From Bacillota bacterium (GTDB taxonomy: Bacteria; Bacillota; Clostridia; Lachnospirales; Lachnospiraceae): DNA of 35,484 nt. Below, piece by piece: positions 29,291 through 35,484 of this stretch. The stretch is from positions 1 through 35,484 of the forward strand of contig JAEZGK010000020.1 of NCBI GenBank assembly GCA_023437365.1. The letters run 5' to 3'. Positions within the stretch are counted from its first letter, which is position 1; each line of letters opens with the position of its first letter. The position numbers and the translations under genes are program-made. The notes below the pieces were generated by a model. It saw nothing but the letters and a program-made list of their open reading frames with translations, did not search any database and was not told the origin of the DNA.

Positions 29291-31870
29291 ATGGCACCAA
29301 AACAGAACAAGAAAAAAGCGACTGGGACACAAAAAAGAAAATATAACCATAAAAACCAAAAAAGAGTAAAGGAGAGCGGCCAGATTCAGGATGAGATTAT
29401 TCTGGTTGTGGCGCTGGTCGTCTCAATCTTGCTCTTTTTAAGTAATTTCGGACTTTGCGGTTTAGTTGGCGATGCCGTGAGCAGTTTTATTTTTGGCATG
29501 ATCGGAGCAGAAGCTTATATCTTACCCTTTATCATATTCTTTCTGACAGCCTTTCACATCTCCAATATGGGTAATCGCAAGGCAGGACAAAAGATTATGG
29601 GTGCCTGTGTATTCTTTATAGCATTGGCGGGACTCTTGGAACTCATTGCTCATTCCTATCAGTCCTCTGTTAAAATTTTTGAATACTATCTTAATTCGGC
29701 TGATCACAGAAGCGGTGGCGGTATTATCGGCGGAATTCTTGTTATGCTTTTTTGCAGCTTATTTGACAAGGTGGCGACCTATATTATTTTGATTGCAATT
29801 ATGTTGATTGCGATGATTACCGTTACAGGAAAAGCAATATTTACTTATATTGCTAAAAAGAGTAAGACCTCTTTAGAGGAGAGAAGAGAATATCAGAAGC
29901 TACGCATTGAACAGCAACAGGAGCTGGAGGCTGTCTCTAAAACGAACGATCAGGGAAGACGGCCACCGAAGACCTTCCTGCTGGATCATAGAAATAATTC
30001 AGGCGGACAACCTTTGCCGGAGGTAAAATCTCCGGGGCAGTCTGACTTAAAACAGAAGCCGGGAAAGAAGCCTGTCATAGACTTACTGGATAGAAAACAG
30101 AAGAAAGAGAACAAAGAAGAAGGCGATCTGCCGATCCTAAATTTCCATCACCTGTTTGAGGAGGAACCGGAGCAGAGTACACCCTTAGGAGGTGTTTCTC
30201 TATATGAAGAAGAACTACGCAATAAGTTTGGGTCAGTGGAGACAGAGTCGGTGCAGGAAGCTAATCAAGGTACTGATGAGTATACAGTGGAAGCACATGT
30301 TACTAATGTAGAACAAAAAGAACCCAAGAACGAAAAGCTGGTCAAGGATGCCGCGACTTCTTCTACAGAAGTAGAAGAACTGGGCATTAATCAGACTGTT
30401 CAACAGAAGGAATACATATTCCCGCCGGTGAATCTACTATCTGCACCGAAGGGTAAATCCAATAAACCGGGACAGGCTGATTTAAAGGAGACAGCAATTA
30501 AACTCCAGAGCACATTGGAGAGCTTCGGAGTTCATGTGACAATAACCAATGTCAGCTGCGGACCTGCTGTCACACGGTATGAGCTTCAGCCGGAACAGGG
30601 AGTGAAGGTCAGCAGAATAACAGCACTTGCTGATGATATAAAATTAAATCTTGCAGCAGCAGACGTCAGAATCGAAGCACCGATTCCCGGAAAGGCTGCA
30701 GTCGGAATTGAGGTACCGAATAAAGAAAATTCCATGGTATCCTTCCGCGAAATGATTGAGAGCAAGGAATTCACCGAGCATCCCTCCGATATTGCATTTG
30801 CAGTCGGCAAGGATATCGGCGGACAGACAATTATTACGGATATCGGGAAGATGCCGCACCTTTTGATAGCGGGTGCAACCGGTTCCGGTAAATCTGTATG
30901 TATCAATACTCTAATCATGAGTATCCTTTATAAATCCAAGCCCTCCGATGTTCGCATGATCATGGTGGATCCTAAGGTGGTTGAGCTGAATGTCTATAAC
31001 GGAATACCACATCTTCTGATTCCGGTAGTCACAGACCCCAAGAAAGCCAGCGCAGCGTTGAACTGGGCTGTCATGGAGATGACGGAGCGTTATAAGAAAT
31101 TTGCTGATGCCGGGGTAAGAGACCTAAAGGGCTACAATGAAAAGGCTGCTGCGGTAGCGCACTTAAATGATGCGAGTTGTCAAAAGCTGCCTCAGATTGT
31201 AATCATTATTGATGAGTTGGCAGATTTGATGATGGTGGCACCGGGTGAGGTAGAGGATGCGATCTGCCGTCTGGCTCAGATGGCCAGAGCAGCTGGTCTG
31301 CATCTGATAATCGCTACTCAGAGACCTTCCGTGAATGTAATCACCGGTCTGATTAAAGCGAATATTCCTTCACGAATTGCCTTTGCTGTATCCTCAGCCA
31401 TTGACTCCAGAACAATACTTGATGGCAGTGGCGCGGAGAAGCTGCTGGGTAAGGGAGATATGCTGTTCTTCCCGTCCGGTTATCCGAAGCCGGTGAGAAT
31501 CCAAGGTGCTTTCATCTCCGATAAGGAAGTCAGCTCTGTAGTTGAATTCTTAAAGAAGAATAATAATGAAGCGGTCTATAGTGATGATATTCATGACAAG
31601 ATCAATAATGCAAAGCTGGGGGACGGAGCGGGTACCGGCGGCGCTGATGAACGGGATGAGTATTTTGCGGAAGCAGGGAAATTCATCATAGAAAAGGATA
31701 AGGCTTCCATTGGTATGCTTCAGAGAGTATATAAGATTGGCTTTAACCGCGCAGCCCGGATCATGGATCAATTGGCGGAGGCAGGGGTGGTTGGTCCTGA
31801 GGAAGGGACGAAGCCCAGAAAAATCCTGATGTCAGAAGAACAGTTTGAGCAGTATTTGGATGAGTATTAA
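29291..31870 (+). CDS. ftsK: DNA translocase FtsK/SpoIIIE
   Basis: A hexameric ATP-driven DNA pump that clears chromosomes from the division or sporulation septum. The 859 aa chain has four N-terminal membrane helices (about 30-195), a charged low-complexity linker (about 195-390) and the alpha/beta motor. Walker A is GATGSGKS (about 528) and Walker B is VIIIDELADLMM (about 637). ATQRPSVNVITGLIKANIPSRIAF is the usual motor motif. The C-terminal gamma winged helix (ASIGMLQRVYKIGFNRAARIMDQL) reads the polar DNA sequences. In-frame GTG at 29255 lacks a site; GAGGGGG lies about 12 nt before the ATG at 29291. With tepA-ylzJ upstream the gene is positioned as Bacillus spoIIIE. Confidence 0.96.
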   Translation: MAPKQNKKKATGTQKRKYNHKNQKRVKESGQIQDEIILVVALVVSILLFLSNFGLCGLVGDAVSSFIFGMIGAEAYILPFIIFFLTAFHISNMGNRKAGQKIMGACVFFIALAGLLELIAHSYQSSVKIFEYYLNSADHRSGGGIIGGILVMLFCSLFDKVATYIILIAIMLIAMITVTGKAIFTYIAKKSKTSLEERREYQKLRIEQQQELEAVSKTNDQGRRPPKTFLLDHRNNSGGQPLPEVKSPGQSDLKQKPGKKPVIDLLDRKQKKENKEEGDLPILNFHHLFEEEPEQSTPLGGVSLYEEELRNKFGSVETESVQEANQGTDEYTVEAHVTNVEQKEPKNEKLVKDAATSSTEVEELGINQTVQQKEYIFPPVNLLSAPKGKSNKPGQADLKETAIKLQSTLESFGVHVTITNVSCGPAVTRYELQPEQGVKVSRITALADDIKLNLAAADVRIEAPIPGKAAVGIEVPNKENSMVSFREMIESKEFTEHPSDIAFAVGKDIGGQTIITDIGKMPHLLIAGATGSGKSVCINTLIMSILYKSKPSDVRMIMVDPKVVELNVYNGIPHLLIPVVTDPKKASAALNWAVMEMTERYKKFADAGVRDLKGYNEKAAAVAHLNDASCQKLPQIVIIIDELADLMMVAPGEVEDAICRLAQMARAAGLHLIIATQRPSVNVITGLIKANIPSRIAFAVSSAIDSRTILDGSGAEKLLGKGDMLFFPSGYPKPVRIQGAFISDKEVSSVVEFLKKNNNEAVYSDDIHDKINNAKLGDGAGTGGADERDEYFAEAGKFIIEKDKASIGMLQRVYKIGFNRAARIMDQLAEAGVVGPEEGTKPRKILMSEEQFEQYLDEY

Positions 31871-31902
31871 AGGAAAGTATAATAAGAAAAGGGTTTTGGA
31901 AG

Positions 31903-32778
31903 ATGAACGGTATCCTGGTTGTAAACGAATTTCTGCATATGAATAAATTAGATGAGCTTCATTCATGGATTTTGGAGGCCGCAAAGAAACAAGGAGTCTC
32001 TATGATCCTGAGAACTAATGCAGAGCTATTACCGGACATGGGGAAGGAGAGAAGAGAGAAGGAAGCGGATTTCATCCTTTTCTGGGATAAGGATGTGAAG
32101 CTGGCAGCCTATCTTGAGCAGAGCGGCTACCCGGTTTTCAATCAGGCCAGGGCGATAGAAATCTGTGATGATAAGGCTTTGACTCATCTCGCCTTAAGTA
32201 AGGCAGGCATTCCGATGCCCAGAACGATCCTGGCACCGAAGACCTTTGATAATATTGGGTACACTAATTATAACTTTTTGAAGGATGTTGCAGAGCGATT
32301 GGGATTTCCCCTGGTGCTTAAGGAATGCTTTGGCTCCTTCGGTCAGCAGGTATATCTGGTCAGAGAGGAAGAGGAGCTTTTGGCATTGGTGAAAAAGCTC
32401 GGTACCAGACCGATGCTGTTTCAGGAGTATTTAGAAAGTAGCTTTGGACGGGATATCAGGCTTCAGGTGGTGGGAGGAAAAGTTATTGCCGGAATGTATC
32501 GCTTTTCCGAGACAGGAGATTTTCGTGCCAATTTGAGTATCGGCGGTAAAATGAAAACTTATCAACCCAATGAAAGACAGTGTGAACTGGCAATTCGCAG
32601 CTGCGAGGCCATCGGACTGGATTTCGCCGGAGTGGACTTACTCTTCGGCAAGGATGAGGAGCCGATTGTGTGTGAAGTAAATTCCAATGCCCATTTTAAG
32701 AATATTTATGACTGTACCGGTGTGGATGTTGCAGAGGTCATGATAACCCACATCAGAAAGAGGATTTTCGAGGGGTAA
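31903..32778 (+). CDS. RimK-like ATP-grasp ligase, first copy
   Basis: A 291 aa ATP-grasp protein of the RimK/glutathione-synthetase type, which joins a carboxylate to an amine via acyl phosphate. After a pre-ATP-grasp domain (1-85), DDKALTHLALSKAGIPMPRTI leads into the fold, with LVLKECFGSFGQQVYLV (ATP-binding lysine), RPMLFQEYLESSFGRDIRLQVVGGK, and the Mg2+ residues in FAGVDLLFG and CEVNSNAHFKN. It starts 32 nt after ftsK, with GGAAG before the ATG, so it may ride on the ftsK transcript. It is a paralogue of the gene at 33124. The substrate is unknown: glutamylation, a small peptide and a cofactor are all possible. Confidence 0.85.
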   Translation: MNGILVVNEFLHMNKLDELHSWILEAAKKQGVSMILRTNAELLPDMGKERREKEADFILFWDKDVKLAAYLEQSGYPVFNQARAIEICDDKALTHLALSKAGIPMPRTILAPKTFDNIGYTNYNFLKDVAERLGFPLVLKECFGSFGQQVYLVREEEELLALVKKLGTRPMLFQEYLESSFGRDIRLQVVGGKVIAGMYRFSETGDFRANLSIGGKMKTYQPNERQCELAIRSCEAIGLDFAGVDLLFGKDEEPIVCEVNSNAHFKNIYDCTGVDVAEVMITHIRKRIFEG

Positions 32779-32794
32779 TGCTATACCGGGAAGG

Positions 32795-32930
32795 GTGAAG
32801 ATAAAGCATCTTCACACTATGGAAGAACTACGAATGCTCGCAACGTGAATTTATAATGCATAAATTCACGCTTATGGTGCTCGTTTCTTGTTCTTCTCAG
32901 ATTATTTGAGATGCCGCTTGCAGCATCATG
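32795..32930. repeat. Interspersed palindromic element, tandem copy A
   Basis: A 136 bp element with nested stems: GTGAAGAT/ATCTTCAC at the left; outer arms GAAGAAC (32822-32828) and GTTCTTC (32890-32896) around a perfect 11 bp hairpin CGTGAATTTAT/ATAAATTCACG (32844-32854, 32860-32870); and GATGC/GCATC at the right. Copy B repeats it 145 bp further on with only a few differences. Confidence 0.85.
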
Positions 32931-32939
32931 TCTTGAAGT

Positions 32940-33075
32940 GTGAAGATAAAGCATCTTCACACTATGGAAGAACCGCGAATGTTCGCAACGTGAATTTATA
33001 ATGCATAAATTCACGCTTATGGTGCTCGTTTCTTGTTCTTCTCTGATTATTTTAGATGCCGCTTGCAGCATCATG
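32940..33075. repeat. Interspersed palindromic element, tandem copy B
   Basis: Nearly identical to copy A, shifted by 145 bp, with a 9 nt junction between them. It ends 48 bp before the start of the second RimK-like gene and creates a false N-terminal extension of that gene (frame open from 33001). Confidence 0.85.
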
Positions 33076-33123
33076 CCGGGAGGGATACCTGTAAGTGATA
33101 CTATGACAGAGAGTGGTGAGATT

Positions 33124-34017
33124 ATGGTAGGCTGGCTGATTTATTATAAAGAGGCAGCGATCTACAATGAGAGATATATTCAGTTCTATAGGGAGGAAGG
33201 AAGAAAGCTTGACATCGAAGTCAGGCTTATTTTGGTGGAAGAGCTCGAATTTGGTGTAAGGAACCATACCTGGTTTCTGAACTATAGGAACGAGCAAGTC
33301 AAAATGCCCGATTTTGTTATCTGCAGGGCTATCTATCCACTGTTGAGTAGACAGCTGGAGGCCCTGGGGATCCCTGTATTCAACAACTCCTTCATAGCCG
33401 AAATCTGTAATGATAAAGCAAAAACCTATCAATACCTGGCAAAGACGGGAATCAGGATGGTGGATACCACCTTTTATAAGAATGAGCAGCTTCCCCATCT
33501 TCTTATGGATGAGAACCATGTGTGCGTAATCAAGGCCGTGGACGGACACGGAGGAAATCAGGTATTTCTGACAGGTCACAGCCATAATGATATATCTACT
33601 ACCAATGGGAAGCAAGAGATTATTACGGGAATTGGTAACGCTGATTTCGTAATACAACCCCTCATTGGAAGCAGACACCAGGATTTAAGAGTCTATGTTA
33701 TCGGAACAGAAATCATAGCGGCAGTTCTTAGAACGGCGAAAGAAGGCTTTAAATCCAATTTCTCTTTGGGAGGAGAGGTCAGGCTCTATGAGCTGTCGCA
33801 GGAGGAAGAGGATATAGTACGAAAGATCATCAAGGAGTTTGACTTTGGGCTCGTAGGCATTGATTTCCTGCTTGGGGATGAAGGGGAACTGATTTTCAAT
33901 GAAATTGAAGATGTTGTCGGCTCCAGAATGCTATACCAATGCTCTGATATAAATATTGTCCACAAGTATCTGAATTATATCGGGAACAAACTTCACTTCC
34001 TAGGAGAGCATAATTAA
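33124..34017 (+). CDS. RimK-like ATP-grasp ligase, second copy
   Basis: A 297 aa ATP-grasp ligase, distantly similar along its length to the protein at 31903. It shows NSFIAEICNDKAKTYQYLAKTGI, VIKAVDGHGGNQVFL (ATP lysine and glycine loop), FVIQPLIGSRHQDLRVYVIG, SLGGEVRLYE and the Mg2+ residues in VGIDFLLG and FNEIEDVVGSRML. The last of these replaces the EVNSNAHF seen in the first copy, so the acceptor site probably differs. The frame opens at 33001, but those residues come from the palindromic element. The ATG at 33124 starts GWLIYYKEAA, which aligns with the paralogue's N-terminus; its ribosome site (GAGTGG) is weak. Confidence 0.82.
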   Translation: MVGWLIYYKEAAIYNERYIQFYREEGRKLDIEVRLILVEELEFGVRNHTWFLNYRNEQVKMPDFVICRAIYPLLSRQLEALGIPVFNNSFIAEICNDKAKTYQYLAKTGIRMVDTTFYKNEQLPHLLMDENHVCVIKAVDGHGGNQVFLTGHSHNDISTTNGKQEIITGIGNADFVIQPLIGSRHQDLRVYVIGTEIIAAVLRTAKEGFKSNFSLGGEVRLYELSQEEEDIVRKIIKEFDFGLVGIDFLLGDEGELIFNEIEDVVGSRMLYQCSDINIVHKYLNYIGNKLHFLGEHN

Positions 34018-34098
34018 TAATGAGTATTATGGGGTTCGGTTTTCTGGATCGGTTGTATTTAATGGCTGCAAAAATGTAGATTAAGGCTTGAAATCTGA

Positions 34099-34127
34099 TT
34101 GACAATTTCAACCACATATGGCATAGT
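34099..34127 (+). promoter_or_regulatory. Promoter of the S66 peptidase gene
   Basis: A perfect TTGACA (34099-34104), a 17 nt spacer and CATAGT (34122-34127). An inverted repeat TTGAAAT/ATTTCAA (34088-34094, 34105-34111) brackets the -35. Transcription from here supports the downstream start at 34160. Confidence 0.5.
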
Positions 34128-34159
34128 TTATGACTAAATACAGAAGGGAGGAGATTGTG

Positions 34160-35197
34160 ATGAAGGAATTAAGGAAACCACAGAAATTAAGGCCGGGCGA
34201 TAAGGTGGCAACCGTTAGCCTTTCCTGGGGCGGTGCAGGGGACGAGCAGATAAGATGGAGGTATCAGCAGGGGAAGAATAGACTGGAGCAGGAGTTTGGA
34301 CTGCAGGTGGTCGAAATGGAGCATACCCTGGCAGGCTCAGACTATATCTACAAGCACCCCCAGAAGAGGGCGGAGGATCTGATGAAGGCGTTTGCCGACC
34401 CTGAGATTAAGGGTATCATAGCATGTATCGGCGGAATTGAAAGTATTCGGATGCTTCCCTATATTGATTTTGAGGTAATTGCGAATAATCCTAAGATATT
34501 TATGGGATACTCCGACAGCACAACCACCCATCTGATGTGTTATAAGGCAGGAATCTCTAGTATCTATGGACCAACGTTGCTTGTTGATTTTGCAGAGAAT
34601 GTTACCATGGATTCCTATACTGTGGAATATATCAAAAAGACCTTATTTGAGAGTGAACCGGTTGGAATTGTACCGCCGTCCAAGCATTGGACCAGTGAAC
34701 ACTTGCCATGGATTATAGAGAATAAGAATATCGCAAGAAAATATATGCCCAACTCCGGCTATGAGCTCTTACAGGGAAAGGGATGTGTGACAGGCCGTTT
34801 GATCGGCGGATGTGTTGAAGTTTTTGATATGCTGAAAGGTACGGAGCTGTTTCCCGAGAACGAGGCTTTTGAGAACGCAATACTTTTCTTTGAAACCTCA
34901 GAGGATAAACCACCGGAATGGTATCTGGAGGTTGCTCTTCGAATTTATGGAATGAACGGCTATCTGGATCAGGTGAGCGGAATTATCTTTGGCAAGCCTT
35001 ATGAAGAGGCGTATTATGAAGAATATAACCAAGCAATCAAAAAGGTGCTGGCGGAGTTTGGTTTGGAGGAGCTTCCGGTACTGGTGAATATGAGCTTTGG
35101 ACATACCGAGCCGAAATTCTGCCTTCCTTACGGCGTTTTGGCAGAAATAAACTGTGAGAATAAGAGCTTTTCGATATTGGAGGCCGCGGTATTATAG
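34160..35197 (+). CDS. S66 family peptidase (LD-carboxypeptidase/MccF type)
   Basis: A 345 aa serine peptidase of family S66. Members either trim the terminal D-Ala from murein tetrapeptides (LdcA) or, as MccF, destroy microcin-C-like nucleotide peptides. KLRPGDKVATVSLSWGG begins the fold. The nucleophile is S118 in GYSDSTTTH, and the Glu and His of the triad fit E245 (FFETSED) and H315 (SFGHTEPKFCLPYG). The insertion KHWTSEHLPWIIENKN is typical of the MccF branch rather than LdcA. An ATG at 34130 is in frame, but GGGAGGAG (34146-34153) is 6 nt from the ATG at 34160. It follows two ATP-grasp genes on the same strand. Confidence 0.85.
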   Translation: MKELRKPQKLRPGDKVATVSLSWGGAGDEQIRWRYQQGKNRLEQEFGLQVVEMEHTLAGSDYIYKHPQKRAEDLMKAFADPEIKGIIACIGGIESIRMLPYIDFEVIANNPKIFMGYSDSTTTHLMCYKAGISSIYGPTLLVDFAENVTMDSYTVEYIKKTLFESEPVGIVPPSKHWTSEHLPWIIENKNIARKYMPNSGYELLQGKGCVTGRLIGGCVEVFDMLKGTELFPENEAFENAILFFETSEDKPPEWYLEVALRIYGMNGYLDQVSGIIFGKPYEEAYYEEYNQAIKKVLAEFGLEELPVLVNMSFGHTEPKFCLPYGVLAEINCENKSFSILEAAVL

Positions 35198-35292
35198 AAC
35201 CTTCTGCTGGTATTGGGAAATACTTCCCTGTCTTATTATTCAGAATACAAATGGTATAAAACTGAGACAGTATTCTAATATATATATAAAGG

Positions 35293-35484
35293 CTATAAAG
35301 CTATAAAGTTATAAAGCTATAAAGCTATAAAAGCTATAAAGCTATAAAGCTATAAAGCTATAAAGCTATAAAGCTATAAAGCTATAAAGCTATAAAGCTA
35401 TAAAGCTATAAAGCTATAAAGCTATAAAGCTATAAAGCTATAAAGCTATAAAGCTATAAAGGATATAAAGCTATAAAGCTATAA
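35293..35484. repeat. Tandem array of CTATAAAG (8 nt), cut by the window end
   Basis: About 23 full units plus a partial one, nearly all perfect, with one 9 nt unit at 35325 and a GATATAAAG variant at 35462. All reading frames on both strands hit a stop within 24 nt, so it is non-coding. Before it, 35198-35292 holds only small hairpins (GGGAA/TTCCC at 35215-35228, AGAATAC/GTATTCT at 35242-35276) and no clear terminator. Confidence 0.93.

Noticed and set aside
30586..30918. 110-codon reverse frame opposite ftsK
   Set aside because: It is the complement of the conserved motor domain, with no start signal and no known family.
33001..33123. Signal-peptide-like N-terminus of the second ATP-grasp protein
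   Set aside because: The hydrophobic residues come from palindromic element copy B; the paralogue aligns from 33124.
35293..35484. Possible CRISPR or coding repeat
   Set aside because: The 8 nt unit has no spacers and puts stops in every frame of both strands.
1..35484. Prophage, IS element, tRNA or rRNA gene
   Set aside because: No transposase, integrase, phage structural gene, tRNA cloverleaf or rRNA segment was recognised on either strand.

Overview
The window reads as a chromosomal segment of a Gram-positive, low-to-moderate GC anaerobe of the class Clostridia, most likely a Lachnospiraceae-type organism. This is inferred from strong AGGAGG-type ribosome binding sites, a T-box in front of thrS, protein sequence character and gene order. 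No rRNA, tRNA, phage, IS or CRISPR locus was seen.

Layout. 1-3.8 kb: the translation/RNA cluster rbfA-nrnA-truB-ribF. 4.0-6.5 kb: a two-gene ABC exporter. 6.6-11.6 kb: rpsO, a MATE transporter, a His-rich YmaF-family protein and pnp. 11.7-17.5 kb: a DUF1062 zinc-ribbon protein behind a candidate 8-codon leader peptide, an LCP-family cell-wall protein, a TraB/GumN-family protein whose natural start is followed by a stop codon, and an M16 peptidase. 17.5-22.5 kb: a reverse-strand aldose-1-epimerase-like gene, T-box-controlled thrS, and an O-acetylhomoserine sulfhydrylase. 22.6-27.7 kb: a membrane GGDEF/EAL protein facing a reverse-strand unit (WYL regulator, GyrI-like protein, SPL-family radical SAM protein) with two matching palindromic operators. 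28.1-35.2 kb: tepA-ylzJ-ftsK, two RimK-like ATP-grasp ligases and an S66 (LD-carboxypeptidase/MccF) peptidase.

The backbone rbfA-truB-ribF-rpsO-pnp-M16-tepA-ylzJ-ftsK runs in the same order and strand as in Bacillus (rbfA-truB-ribC-rpsO-pnpA-ylxY-mlpA...tepA-ylzJ-spoIIIE). Everything else looks like accessory genes inserted between backbone members.

The intergenic DNA is unusually rich in structure. There are three unrelated-length tandem arrays (12, 14 and 8 nt units), a four-copy family of about 90-136 bp palindromic interspersed elements, a 129 bp long-arm palindrome, and several structured 5' leaders (thrS T-box, pnp, metY, DUF1062). The best candidates for something undescribed are the MCTPFCFA leader peptide with competing hairpins, the WYL operon with its paired operators, the RimK-RimK-S66 module, and the repeat families. 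All are read by eye; no search or folding program was run.
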